DNA of 64,000 nt from Clostridium sp. AF27-2AA (GCF_003478505.1 NZ_QUFI01000004.1:98015-162014), one strand, 5' to 3'; shown: positions 23,452-31,822, numbered from the stretch's first letter. Numbers and translations are program-made. The notes: generated by a model not told the origin, from the sequence alone.

Positions 23452-23470
23452 TTGGAAGAAAGGACTACAT

Positions 23471-23674
23471 ATGAGTATCAAACACAGAACCGAAACCCCG
23501 AACATCCCTTATGGCCCGGCAACCGGAGTACCGACCCCGGAACCGCACAATGAGGCCTTAAGCACCGGCCCAGATCACGAGTACAGCAAGGACTGCACTC
23601 CGGGCACTGCAGATCATGCAGAGCCGAGACACGTGCAGGGCGGACCAGGACATAAGGAGTGCGATCACGAGTAA
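23471..23674 (+). CDS. Small Pro/His-rich phage protein
   Basis: A 67-residue hydrophilic protein (HRTETPNIPYGPATGVPTP, then HAEPRHVQGGPGHKECDHE) with no predicted helix or membrane span. ATG 23471 follows GAAAGGA; earlier in-frame codons have no site. It lies in the tail-to-lysis interval. No family recognised. Confidence 0.5.
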   Translation: MSIKHRTETPNIPYGPATGVPTPEPHNEALSTGPDHEYSKDCTPGTADHAEPRHVQGGPGHKECDHE

Positions 23675-23683
23675 AGGAGATTT

Positions 23684-24031
23684 ATGATGGTAGCACTGAT
23701 TTTTCAGTACATAGCCGCACATTGGATAGAATGGCTGTTTGCGGCTATCTCCGGAGCTCTGTTCGCGGCATATCGCGGTTTATCGAAGCGCTTAAAGACT
23801 GAAGTGGTAAAGAACCAGGCTATTAACGCTGCAGTATTGGCTCTGCTTCATGACCGCCTTTACCAGGCGTGCCAGTTTTACATAAGCCGTGGATACTGTA
23901 CGGTGGGAGACCGGGACAACCTGGAGTACATGTTCAAACCGTACAAAGCTTTGGGTGGCAATGGAACTGGAGAGGAACTTTATAACAGATGTCTGGCCCT
24001 GGAATATGGGCCAGCAGAAAGAGAGGATTAA
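23684..24031 (+). CDS. One-span membrane protein beside the holin
   Basis: A 115-residue protein with an N-terminal hydrophobic helix (residues 3-32, including WLFAAISGALFAAYRG), followed by a basic turn SKRLKTE and a cytoplasmic helical part. AAAGGAGAT precedes ATG. Proteins of this type sit next to holins in Lachnospiraceae phages and may be a holin partner or antiholin; the assignment is from context. Confidence 0.6.
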   Translation: MMVALIFQYIAAHWIEWLFAAISGALFAAYRGLSKRLKTEVVKNQAINAAVLALLHDRLYQACQFYISRGYCTVGDRDNLEYMFKPYKALGGNGTGEELYNRCLALEYGPAERED

Positions 24032-24034
24032 GAT

Positions 24035-24301
24035 ATGATGGATTTTGGTATTGCGAGTGTAGCGGCAATTACGGTGGTTTGTTATCTGGGAGGCATGGCT
24101 TGTAAGGCATCTGCCAAGGTTAATGACGAAGTCATCCCGGTGGTATGCGGAGTGACCGGCGGTATCCTGGGCGTAGTTGGTATGTATGTGATGCCGGACT
24201 TTCCTGCAGCGGATGTGATCAACGCCGCGGCTATCGGCATTGTGTCAGGCCTGGCTGCGACTGGGGTGCACCAGGTTGTGAAACAGGCATCAAAAGCGTA
24301 G
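24035..24301 (+). CDS. Holin (Hol44/holin superfamily V type)
   Basis: An 88-residue protein with three hydrophobic stretches: residues 5-22 (IASVAAITVVCYLGG), 35-55 (VVCGVTGGILGVVGMYV) and 60-80 (VINAAAIGIVSGLAATG). The spacing and the MMDFGIASVA start match Phage_holin_5_2. It makes membrane lesions that let the endolysin (25277) reach the wall. It follows the preceding gene by three bases. Confidence 0.8.
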   Translation: MMDFGIASVAAITVVCYLGGMACKASAKVNDEVIPVVCGVTGGILGVVGMYVMPDFPAADVINAAAIGIVSGLAATGVHQVVKQASKA

Positions 24302-24351
24302 AAGGAGGTGATTCAGATATCTCCCGCTGGCAGTCCGGGTGATGGCTGCCA

Positions 24352-24365
24352 TTGCGACGTCGCAA
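24352..24365. repeat. Palindrome TTGCGACGTCGCAA, copy 2
   Basis: A perfect 14-bp palindrome identical to the core of 9786-9801. A second inverted repeat, GGGCGG/CCGCCC, follows at 24369-24387. It lies between the holin and the DUF4406-like gene. Confidence 0.7.
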
Positions 24366-24418
24366 CAGGGCGGTTTCATGCCGCCCTTACATATAATTAA
24401 AGAAGAGAGGAAAAATCA

Positions 24419-24741
24419 ATGATGAAAGCAATGTTATCTCAGCCGATGGCCGGAAAAAGTGAAGAAGAAATCAAGGCAACCAGAAAACAGGCAATCAAAG
24501 TCTTGGAAGAAAAAGGATATGAGATTGTAAATACCTTATTTACAGATGAGTGGTACAACAATGAGCACATGAAGGAGCGTGGTGTGGTACAGATTCCGCT
24601 TTGCTTCTTGGCAAAGAGTTTAGAAAAATGTCCATGTGTCACGCAGTTTACTTTTGCAAGGGTTGGGAACAGACGAGAGGAGGCAGGTTAGAGCATGATG
24701 CAGCAGTAGCATATGGTCTGACTGTCATTTACGAAGAGTAG
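24419..24741 (+). pseudogene. DUF4406-like protein gene, frameshifted in an A tract
   Basis: The first 74 codons (MKAMLSQPMAGKSEEEIKAT, then VVQIPLCFLAKSLEK) match the DUF4406/nucleoside deoxyribosyltransferase-like phage family. After LAKSLEK the frame is wrong. The neighbouring frame continues with the family's own ending: MSMCHAVYFCKGWEQTRGG, LEHDAAVAYGL, and stop at 24739-24741. One extra A in the five-A run at 24633-24637 would restore the full 107-residue protein. It may be a true mutation, a sequencing error, or a slippery site. Confidence 0.75.
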
Positions 24742-24754
24742 GAGGGAGTATTTC

Positions 24755-25264
24755 ATGAATTTTACAGAAGCATTTAAAGCCATGAAACAGGGTGCAAAGG
24801 TAAAACTTCCAGGCTGGGGAGGATACTGGTACTGGGATCCGGAGAAGGAAACAATCATGATTCAGTGCAGACCACAGGATTCTGATAAGGGCGAGCTCCT
24901 GGATATCAGGGAAACGCAGCGTGTAGAGTATACACTCATGAATATGCAGTCTGAAGAATGGGAGATTGCAGATGAGAAAAACTGTCCGGTGCTGGGCGGT
25001 ACTGCTGTATTTTCATTTGCAGATGCCATCCGGTATCTTAAACGAGGATTGAAGGTGGCACGACAGGGATGGAATGGAAAAAAACAGTATATCCAGTTGG
25101 CAACCGCAATCTCCTACAAAGCGGCTGACGGTGAGATTGTAAATTGCAATCACGAAGCTATCGGAAACAAAGCAATCGCGTTTGTTGGAACTAGTGGCGT
25201 ACAGATGGGATGGCTTGCATCACAGGCTGATATGTTGGCAGACGACTGGATGTTTGCAGAGTAA
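24755..25264 (+). CDS. tad2-like: Two-domain DUF2829 protein, Thoeris anti-defence Tad2-like
   Basis: A 169-residue protein with two tandem DUF2829 units. Unit 1 (residues 1-72): MNFTEAFKAMKQGAKVKLPGW ... MQSEEWEIA. Unit 2 (residues 87-169): FSFADAIRYLKRGLKVARQGW ... GWLASQADMLADDWMFAE. DUF2829 proteins of the Tad2 group bind and sequester the cyclic ADP-ribose signal of the Thoeris defence system; W-x-aSQ-DMLA-DW in unit 2 is the family's strongest motif. Most Tad2 proteins have a single unit of about 90 residues, so the tandem form is unusual. AGGAGGGAG precedes ATG. It is a moron between holin and endolysin. Confidence 0.75.
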   Translation: MNFTEAFKAMKQGAKVKLPGWGGYWYWDPEKETIMIQCRPQDSDKGELLDIRETQRVEYTLMNMQSEEWEIADEKNCPVLGGTAVFSFADAIRYLKRGLKVARQGWNGKKQYIQLATAISYKAADGEIVNCNHEAIGNKAIAFVGTSGVQMGWLASQADMLADDWMFAE

Positions 25265-25276
25265 AGGAGTGATACC

Positions 25277-26071
25277 ATGAGAGACATTACACTTTGCCAC
25301 CCGCGTCTCCAGCGCATCGCATCCGCCTGGATGAAAGCCTGCGCCACCGAGGGCATCACCGTAGCCATCAGCGAGACTTTACGCACCGCAGCGGAGCAGG
25401 ATGCCCTGTATGCTCAGGGTCGGACCAAGCCTGGTAACATCGTAACCAACGCCAAGGGCAGCAGCTACCGCTCGCAGCACCAGTGGGGCATTGCCTTTGA
25501 CTTTTATCTTAAGATGGACATCGATGGGGATGGCAAGATCTCCGATGATGCCTACAATGACAGCCAGGGACACTTCCGCCGCGCCGCAGAGATTGCAAAA
25601 AAACTGGGCCTTGCCTGGGGCGGTAACTGGAAGAGTATCGTGGACAAGCCACACCTTTATCTGCCGGACTGGGGCAGCACACCTACCGCGCTGATTCAGA
25701 AGTACGGCACGCCGGAAGAGTTTATGGCTACCTGGGTGCCGGAACAGGTTAAGACCGGATGGAAGCAGGAGGACGGTGGCTGGCGGTTTTACTTCCGGGA
25801 TGGCAGCGGCAAGTATGTGGTCAACGCCTGGTACAGGGATGAGGATAAGTGGTACTGGTTTGACGGCGCTGGCATGATGGTCCATAACACTTGGTATATC
25901 TATAACGGCGGTTGGTATTACCTGGGCGATGATGGTGTGATGCGGACCGGATTGCAGACGGTCAGCGGCAAGTGGTATTACCTGGACGATGATGGCCGGA
26001 TGGCAACGGAGCCGGTGATGCTCACACCTGATCAGGATGGCGCGCTGCAGTATCCGGGTTTAAGACAGTAA
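25277..26071 (+). CDS. Endolysin: M15-type peptidase with C-terminal cell-wall-binding repeats
   Basis: A 264-residue enzyme. Residues 1-155 are a zinc peptidase of the M15/CwlK-VanY type: HPRLQRIASAWMKAC, SETLRTAAEQDALYAQGRT, zinc ligands in SQHQWGIAFDF and DKPHLYLPDW. It cuts peptide bonds in peptidoglycan. Residues 160-245 contain four or so aromatic CW_1 repeats (GGWRFYF, KWYWFDGAGMMV, GGWYYLGDDGVMRTG, GKWYYLDDDGRMA), which anchor to the wall. It is the last phage gene; holin is upstream. Confidence 0.88.
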   Translation: MRDITLCHPRLQRIASAWMKACATEGITVAISETLRTAAEQDALYAQGRTKPGNIVTNAKGSSYRSQHQWGIAFDFYLKMDIDGDGKISDDAYNDSQGHFRRAAEIAKKLGLAWGGNWKSIVDKPHLYLPDWGSTPTALIQKYGTPEEFMATWVPEQVKTGWKQEDGGWRFYFRDGSGKYVVNAWYRDEDKWYWFDGAGMMVHNTWYIYNGGWYYLGDDGVMRTGLQTVSGKWYYLDDDGRMATEPVMLTPDQDGALQYPGLRQ

Positions 26072-26077
26072 AACAGA

Positions 26078-26115
26078 TGTGCCGTAGTCAATGACAACGA
26101 TTTGACTACGGCACA
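26078..26115 (+). terminator. Strong hairpin closing the prophage late operon
   Basis: TGTGCCGTAGTCA (26078-26090) and TGACTACGGCACA (26103-26115) form a perfect 13-bp stem seven bases after the endolysin stop. There is no T tract on the plus strand, so it may terminate weakly or work as a stabilising end. Confidence 0.7.
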
Positions 26116-26131
26116 TAAATTACGGTATAAT
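26102..26131 (+). promoter_or_regulatory. Promoter at the right end of the prophage
   Basis: TTGACT (26102-26107), 18 bases, TATAAT (26126-26131). The -35 lies in the right arm of the hairpin. It would transcribe the 170-base gene-free interval and the ABC transporter remnant; a short inverted repeat ACTTA/TAAGT lies at about 26214-26231. Perhaps part of the attachment region. Confidence 0.5.
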
Positions 26132-26298
26132 ATGCTAGGTTGCTCAGAAAAACGAAAATGTATTCGGTAACCAGTTTTGCCTTATTTTGTGCGGAAACTG
26201 AGTGATAGCATAACTTACTATATAATAAGTAGATTCACAGGTTCAAGACACGGCAAACTGCGAAACTATTGCGCTTCTGACCCGCATAAAATAAGGAT

Positions 26299-26709
26299 TT
26301 GCAAAGATTTTTTGTAAAGCTGTTCGGCTATGTGGAGCAGTCCTTCCACCGGGTGCCGGGCACAGTCAAAGAACAGATCACGCTGTTTGATAAAAACATT
26401 TCCATGGAAGCGGTGAAGTGGGCCGCGGTTCTGACCGGCTTGGACGAGAACATTATGCAGATGGAGCACGGCTACGATACGGAGTGCACGCCGGAGCTAT
26501 TCTCCCAGGGACAATGGCAGCTGTTCTCCATCGCCCGGGCGGCAGCAGCGGACCCGGAACTTCTTCTTCTGGATGAGATCACCGCGAACCTGGATGTGGA
26601 AACCGAGCAGGCCGTCTTGAAGGCACTGAAACGGGTATCCGCGGACCGCATGGTGATCTCCATATCGCATAGAACGATGGTGGAACTGGGAAGAATTATT
26701 TCCATATAA
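26299..26709 (+). pseudogene. ABC transporter ATP-binding domain, 5'-truncated remnant
   Basis: Codons cover only the second half of an ABC exporter nucleotide-binding domain: Q-loop GYVEQSFHRVPGTVKEQI, degenerate signature LFSQGQWQLFSIARA, Walker B ELLLLDEITANLD and H-loop ISISHR. The Walker A and the membrane domain are missing. The junction is near 26.31 kb, where FVKLFGYVEQ follows unrelated bases after a stop. Truncation at the prophage edge suggests the phage, or an older event, inserted into this gene. The C terminus is also short. Confidence 0.75.
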
Positions 26710-26730
26710 AAAATAAGATTGCTTGTAAGA

Positions 26731-26759
26731 TAGACAATAGATTCCTGTTGATGTATAAT
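26731..26759 (+). promoter_or_regulatory. Promoter of the acetyltransferase gene
   Basis: TAGACA (26731-26736), 17 bases, TATAAT (26754-26759). Confidence 0.65.
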
Positions 26760-26872
26760 GAGTGAAAATTTCGGATTTCCTCATTGTGCGTTCAGCAGGA
26801 ATTTTTGGTGTTACAGGAGATGATATTTCATGCAGCTGCCATGGAAATCAGACAGAAAGCGAGACATCTTTT

Positions 26873-27472
26873 ATGGAAAACAACGATATCCATATCCGTG
26901 TTGCATCGGAGGACGATGCAGAAGAAATTTTAGCTATTTATGCGCCGTATGTGATCAAAACGGCCATCACCTTTGAATATGAGGTACCGACACTGAAAGA
27001 ATTCCGCGGACGGATCCGCCATACCTTACAGAAATATCCGTATCTGGTGGCAGAACAGAACGGGAAAATCCTCGGCTATGCATATGTTGGTCCATTTCAT
27101 GACCGCGCAGCCTACGAATGGGCCGTGGAGACTTCCATTTATGTAGAGGAAAATCTGCGCCGCTGTGGTGTGGGAGGAAAGCTGAACCGCGCGCTGGAGG
27201 CTGTGTGCGGGGCTATGGGAATCCTGAATATGGAGGCATGCATCGGTGTGCCGCAGATAGAGGATGAGTATCTGACCCGCAACAGCGAGGATTACCATGC
27301 ACATATCGGGTATCGTCTGGTCGGTGAATTTTATCAGTGCGGTTACAAATTCGGACGCTGGTATAATATGGTCTGGATGGAAAAGGTCATCGGGGAGCAT
27401 AAAGATGAGATGCAGGCACCGGTCTGGTTTTCGGAGTTTTCCGGCGTGCAGGCGATTCTGGATAACCTGTAA
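26873..27472 (+). CDS. GNAT N-acetyltransferase (phosphinothricin acetyltransferase/MnaT-like)
   Basis: A 199-residue protein. IHIRVASEDDAEEILAIYAPYV at the start, FEYEVPTLKEFRGRI, YAYVGPFHDRAAYEWAVETSIYV and RRCGVGGKLNRAL (acetyl-CoA-binding Q/R-x-x-G-x-G/A loop) are typical of the Pat/MnaT group that acetylates small amines such as phosphinothricin or methionine analogues. ATG 26873 starts the conserved part; the frame is open to 26762. Monocistronic under the promoter at 26731. Confidence 0.85.
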   Translation: MENNDIHIRVASEDDAEEILAIYAPYVIKTAITFEYEVPTLKEFRGRIRHTLQKYPYLVAEQNGKILGYAYVGPFHDRAAYEWAVETSIYVEENLRRCGVGGKLNRALEAVCGAMGILNMEACIGVPQIEDEYLTRNSEDYHAHIGYRLVGEFYQCGYKFGRWYNMVWMEKVIGEHKDEMQAPVWFSEFSGVQAILDNL

Positions 27473-27650
27473 CAGAAAATCACTGAACGGTGGTTTGGCA
27501 TCAGATGCGTCTGACGTTCTAAAACAGTGAGGCAATTGCCCTGTGGACAGTCTGCCGGATTCGGAGTATACTGAATATCAGAACAGTTCATAACTGAGAA
27601 AAAACATGCAGTTACAGACTGAAATGAATATCAGACGGAGGAAGAATATC

Positions 27651-28073
27651 ATGAGTACAAAAGCAGAATACGCAATTTCATTACATGACAAGGGGTATAA
27701 CTGCGCCCAGGCAGTGGCCTGTACCTTCTGTAAAGAATTTGGGGTAGACGAGCAGGAGATGTTTCGGATTGCCGAAGGCTTTGGCCTTGGCATGGGCATG
27801 ATGGAGATGTGCGGCGCCCTGTCCGGCATGATGATGGTGATCGGACTTGCGGGCAGCGTAGGAGATTTAAAGAAAGGCATGCCGACGAAGGGAAGCACCT
27901 ACAAGCAGGTAAAGGAGCAGGTACAGAAATTCAAAGAAAAAAACGGTTCCTACCTGTGCCGCGAGTTAAAGGGTGTTGAGACCGGCAAGGTACTCTGCAG
28001 CTGTCCGCAGTGTATTATGGATGCAGTGGCACTGACCGAGGAATACTTAAAAGAACATCAGGCGGATAAATAA
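27651..28073 (+). CDS. C_GCAxxG_C_C family protein (putative redox protein)
   Basis: A 140-residue protein with GYNCAQAVACTFCKEFG, MCGALSGMMMVIGL and CSCPQCIMDAV, i.e. the family's C, GCAxxG-like and C-x-C-xx-C motifs. Proteins of this family are widespread in anaerobes and predicted to bind a metal or take part in redox reactions; the true reaction is not known. CGGAGGAAG lies before ATG 27651. The MATE exporter gene follows after 11 bases and is probably co-transcribed. Confidence 0.85.
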   Translation: MSTKAEYAISLHDKGYNCAQAVACTFCKEFGVDEQEMFRIAEGFGLGMGMMEMCGALSGMMMVIGLAGSVGDLKKGMPTKGSTYKQVKEQVQKFKEKNGSYLCRELKGVETGKVLCSCPQCIMDAVALTEEYLKEHQADK

Positions 28074-28084
28074 GGGGTATAAAC

Positions 28085-29443
28085 GTGTTGGGGAAACAGA
28101 CAGATCTGATTGAGGGGAATATCTCTAAGGCCCTTCTGGTTTTCGCCGTGCCGCTGCTGATCGGAAATCTTTTTCAGCAGCTTTATAATACGGCAGACTC
28201 TTATGTGGTTGGAAACTTTGTGGATACGAATGCGCTGGCGGCCGTCGGCGCATCGGCATCGGTCATCCAGATGCTGGTAGGCTTTTTCATGGGACTGTCG
28301 GTTGGTGCCGGTGTAGTCATTGCCCAGTATTTTGGCGCCGGCCAAAAAGAAAAGATGAGTCAGGCTGTGCACAGTGCATTGGCATTAACCGTGCTGCTGA
28401 GCGTCCTGTTTACCGTTGCCGGCATTGCGTTGACACGTCCGCTTCTGCGGGCCATTGGTGTACCGCAGGAGGTGCTGCCGCATTCTACCCTCTATCTGAC
28501 CATTTACTTTGCCGGCATTACGTTCCTTCTGTTTTATAACATGGGCTCTGGCATTCTCAGAGCAATCGGAAATTCCAGGGATCCGTTGATCTATCTGGCA
28601 GTTGCCAGTGTTTTAAATGTGATCCTGGATGTGCTTCTGGTATGTGTGGCCCGTCTTGGCGTAGCTGGAGTTGCATTGGGAACCATGATCGCGCAGGCGG
28701 TCAGCGCTTATCTGGTCATGCGTCAGCTGATCCGGACCAGCGAGGCTTATCGCGTAGAGCTGAAGAAGATACGGTTTCACCGGGAGATGATAAGACAGAT
28801 CCTTATGGTCGGACTTCCGGCGGCACTGCAGCAGAGCATTACGGCTTTTTCAAACGTTGTGGTGCAGTCATATATCAACAGCTTTGGAACGGCAGCCATT
28901 GCAGGCTACTCTACTACGATCCGGATCGATGGTTTTTTACAGCTTGTACTGCAGAGCTTTAACATGACGATCACCACCTTTGTCGGGCAGAATATCGGCG
29001 CACGAAAGACTGAGCGGGTAAAGCGGGGAATTTTTATTGCATGGCTCATGTGCTCTGTCATTATTGTGGCCGGAAGCGTCTGGATGAATCGGGAAGGTGC
29101 ACTGCTTGTGAGTCTGTTTACTGACGATGCGGCAGTTGTTGCCAACGGCGCTGCAATGCTGAAGCTGTTTTCTTACGCGTACTGGAGTCTTCCGGTGGTC
29201 CAGATCTTAAGCGGTGCCCTGCGTGGGGCCGGAAAATCCAGCATTCCCATGTTCTTTATGCTTAGCTGCTTTGTTGTGATCCGGCAGATTTATCTGGCCA
29301 TTACCGTACCAATGACGCACAATCTTCTTGTGGTGATCGCGGGATGGCCGCTGACCTGGGTGCTCTGCGCCTTTGGCATGACAATCTATTTCTTCCGCGT
29401 GGACTGGATGAGGGGCGCGGAAAAGCTGGTACAGGAGCATTGA
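28085..29443 (+). CDS. MATE family efflux transporter
   Basis: A 452-residue protein with twelve hydrophobic segments arranged as two six-helix halves. LIGNLFQQLYNTADSYVVGNFV near the start is the MATE motif of the NorM/DinF-like clostridial group. Start GTG 28085 after AAGGGG. It exports cationic drugs or metabolites using a Na+ or H+ gradient; substrate not predictable. Confidence 0.92.
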   Translation: MLGKQTDLIEGNISKALLVFAVPLLIGNLFQQLYNTADSYVVGNFVDTNALAAVGASASVIQMLVGFFMGLSVGAGVVIAQYFGAGQKEKMSQAVHSALALTVLLSVLFTVAGIALTRPLLRAIGVPQEVLPHSTLYLTIYFAGITFLLFYNMGSGILRAIGNSRDPLIYLAVASVLNVILDVLLVCVARLGVAGVALGTMIAQAVSAYLVMRQLIRTSEAYRVELKKIRFHREMIRQILMVGLPAALQQSITAFSNVVVQSYINSFGTAAIAGYSTTIRIDGFLQLVLQSFNMTITTFVGQNIGARKTERVKRGIFIAWLMCSVIIVAGSVWMNREGALLVSLFTDDAAVVANGAAMLKLFSYAYWSLPVVQILSGALRGAGKSSIPMFFMLSCFVVIRQIYLAITVPMTHNLLVVIAGWPLTWVLCAFGMTIYFFRVDWMRGAEKLVQEH

Positions 29444-29626
29444 GTTTCAGATATAATTTCATAAGTCTGGTATACAGAGTCCATTTCTCACAAAGACTAA
29501 GATGTGTTATCGAAAGCTTTCCTGCAAAGACAGTTGCAGGGGAACGTTTGAAAACACAGAAAAATGACAGAGACAGGTTTATGCGTGGCGCGTGAACCAT
29601 GTTTCAGAACAGAAAGAGAGGGTCTT

Positions 29627-30580
29627 ATGAGCAATGTGATCAAATCCAGAAAAGCCGCAGTCATTGGCTGCGGCTTTGTTGGTTCTGCAACAGCATTTAC
29701 CCTGATGCAGAGCAAGCTGTTTTCCGAACTGGTGCTGCTGGATGTCAATACCGGCAAGGCGGACGGGGAAGCAAAAGACATTTCCCACGGCGTTCCCTTT
29801 GCGGCACCCATGAAGATATACGCGGGAGACTACGACGATGTGGCAGACGCAGCCATCATCATTGTGACGGCAGGGGCCAACCAGAAGCCGGATGAGACCA
29901 GACTGGATCTGGTGCACCGGAACGTGGAAATCTACAAGAGCATCATCCCGGAGATCGCCAGCCGGAACTTTGGTGGCATTTTGCTGATCGTGTCCAATCC
30001 GGTAGACATTTTAACGTATGTGGCATTGCGCTTAAGCGGACTGCCGGAAAACCGCGTCATCGGCTCCGGCACGGTTCTGGACACGGCCCGGATGAAATAC
30101 GCCCTGGGGGAACATCTGCGGGTGGACAGCCGCAGCGTGCATTCCTACATTGTGGGAGAGCACGGTGACAGCGAGATCGCGGTGTTAAGCAGCACCAACA
30201 TTTCCGGCATTCCGCTGGACACCTTCTGCGAGATGCGGGGCTACGACAACCCGAAAATGAAGCTGGACGAGATTGCGGAGTCCGTAAAAAACAGCGCCTA
30301 CGATATCATCGCCAAAAAGCAGGCCACCTACTACGGCATCGCTATGTCTGTGCGGCGCATCTGTGCCTGCATCATCCGCAATGAGCGGTCCATTCTGCCG
30401 GTGTCCTCCATGATGCACGGCGAATACGGCATCCGCGACATCGCTCTGAGCATGCCCGCGGTGCTGGGCCTGGACGGCGTGGAAACCCATGTGCCGATCT
30501 CCCTGAACGAAGACGAAACGACCCGGCTGATCCAGTCGGCGGAGACGCTGAAGGGGATTGCGGAGGGGCTGGAGCTGTAG
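29627..30580 (+). CDS. ldh: L-lactate dehydrogenase
   Basis: A 317-residue NAD-dependent enzyme. Rossmann motif IGCGFVGSATAF (residues 13-24), VTAGANQKPDETR near 84, substrate-binding NPVDILTYVA, and catalytic His in VGEHGDSEIAVLSS near 178. It reduces pyruvate to L-lactate at the end of glycolysis. ATG 29627 follows AGAGAGGG. GC is clearly higher than in flanking genes. A hairpin terminator lies 60 bases downstream. Confidence 0.95.
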   Translation: MSNVIKSRKAAVIGCGFVGSATAFTLMQSKLFSELVLLDVNTGKADGEAKDISHGVPFAAPMKIYAGDYDDVADAAIIIVTAGANQKPDETRLDLVHRNVEIYKSIIPEIASRNFGGILLIVSNPVDILTYVALRLSGLPENRVIGSGTVLDTARMKYALGEHLRVDSRSVHSYIVGEHGDSEIAVLSSTNISGIPLDTFCEMRGYDNPKMKLDEIAESVKNSAYDIIAKKQATYYGIAMSVRRICACIIRNERSILPVSSMMHGEYGIRDIALSMPAVLGLDGVETHVPISLNEDETTRLIQSAETLKGIAEGLEL

Positions 30581-30644
30581 GAAATGAAACCACTGGTTTA
30601 TTGCCGGATGGAACGGCGGGGACTACAATAGAAGGAACAGGACG

Positions 30645-30689
30645 ATCCTGCTGCTGCCTGCATGATGCGGGATGGCAGCAGGATTTTTT
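30645..30689 (+). terminator. Terminator of ldh
   Basis: ATCCTGCTGC (30645-30654) pairs with GCAGCAGGAT (30675-30684), followed by TTTTT. Confidence 0.85.
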
Positions 30690-30715
30690 GCGTGAGAAAA
30701 TTCTGCTCTTTGCGA

Positions 30716-30744
30716 TTGACAAACTCGAAACAAAAATGTACCAT
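30716..30744 (+). promoter_or_regulatory. Probable promoter of the first regulator gene
   Basis: TTGACA (30716-30721), 17 bases, TACCAT (30739-30744); the -10 is weak, and TAAAAT a few bases on is an alternative. Confidence 0.4.
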
Positions 30745-30816
30745 AAAATCATAAAACAGTCAAAATAAACCTGAAAAATGACTTAACCAAACTAAACTTT
30801 TGAAAAGGATGAACTT

Positions 30817-31728
30817 ATGAGTGGAATCATTGTAGAAGAGCAGAGCTTTGCAAGCGTGTTAAAATCATTAATGAAAAAGTACCGGATTTCCGGTCAGAAA
30901 ATTGCGGACCGTATCGGCAAGTCCCAGAAAACCGTGAGCCGCTATGCGAATGGCGAGGTTGTACCGAAGAAAAAAATACAGGAGCAGGTGCTTCAGGCAG
31001 TTTCGGAGATTGCCGGTTACTCTACGGAAGAGCTTGTTGCGGAAGGAAAGGAAATCAAAAGAGTCTGGGAACTGAAAACGGTAACGCTCGGAAGCGCACG
31101 CAGAGAGGCTTACAAGGAACGGCGTGAACAGGCAGAAAAATGGGCTGTTCGCGTCTTTGCCCTGCTGCCGGAAGAAAAGCAGAGGTTCATGCTGGATTTT
31201 TTTGATTTGTATGCAGAGCTGAAAATGTATGAAATGGAGATGGTAGATAACTTTAGACGTATTCCGGCAGAGAAAGAGCAGGTCATTATGGACGTAGCTT
31301 ATTTTCTGGCAATGCGGAAAGATCAGGAGAAAAAGGATGCATTGGAGCAGTACCGGGCTTTAAAATACGGAGAGGTCTGCAATCGGATTTCACAGTACCA
31401 GTGGGAACCGGAAAGCCGGGATAAATATCTGGAAATTCCAGAACTGGAAGAAGAGACAGAACTGGAAAGCAAATTTGCCAGAAAACTGGCTGACAAAAGT
31501 CTGGAACTGGGCCAGATTCAGCGGCTTGGCATACGGCTGGTAGACATGATCAACTACAGAGTAGAAGACTGGCGATTTTTGAGTTATATCCAGGTTATAT
31601 ATGTCCAGGATGAAGGAACCAACTATACCCGAGATTATCAGATTGTGGGGGATGAAGTGTATATGTTAATGTGCTGGCTGGAGAAGCTGGCAGAGAAGCA
31701 GTATTTGAGTGGGTATGGGATATGCTGA
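30817..31728 (+). CDS. HTH regulator 1 of the defence island
   Basis: A 303-residue protein with an XRE-type helix-turn-helix at residues 14-50 (KKYRISGQKIADRIGKSQKT, then VSRYANGEVVP). The rest is a helical domain shared with the regulator at 47482: compare RVFALLPEEKQRFMLDFFDLY with CRLFAGLDPKKQDLLLDYFH. The C-terminal end is a beta-rich domain of unknown type. AAAGGATG precedes ATG. It stands upstream of the double-GHKL operon in the same direction, so it is the likely regulator of that operon. The gene has the GC of the chromosome, unlike the operon. Confidence 0.75.
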   Translation: MSGIIVEEQSFASVLKSLMKKYRISGQKIADRIGKSQKTVSRYANGEVVPKKKIQEQVLQAVSEIAGYSTEELVAEGKEIKRVWELKTVTLGSARREAYKERREQAEKWAVRVFALLPEEKQRFMLDFFDLYAELKMYEMEMVDNFRRIPAEKEQVIMDVAYFLAMRKDQEKKDALEQYRALKYGEVCNRISQYQWEPESRDKYLEIPELEEETELESKFARKLADKSLELGQIQRLGIRLVDMINYRVEDWRFLSYIQVIYVQDEGTNYTRDYQIVGDEVYMLMCWLEKLAEKQYLSGYGIC

Positions 31729-31822
31729 TGGGTGAAAGAAAAGTAAGAAAATAAAACGGAAGGAGTTAGTCAGGCAAATGCAGAGGGGATAGAGGTATCT
31801 GCCTGATTCTGTATACATATCG

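Larger units (their letters stand above)
1..26298. mobile_element. Prophage (siphovirus type), right-hand part; left end outside the window
   Basis: A continuous run of phage genes in one orientation follows the standard late order: terminase small and large, portal, MuF head protein, scaffold, capsid, connectors, tail tube, tail chaperones, tape measure, tail tip, tail fibre, holin, endolysin. The first coding residues are already phage-like, so the integrase side lies to the left. The right boundary is inferred from a strong hairpin after the endolysin (26078-26115) and from the ABC transporter fragment beginning near 26.3 kb, which lacks its 5' part. No direct repeat marking attR could be confirmed because attL is not in the window. 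Confidence 0.93.

Noticed and set aside
24419..24691. Taking the 90-codon frame as a complete DUF4406-like gene
   Set aside because: Its last 16 codons do not fit the family, while the neighbouring frame supplies the expected ending.
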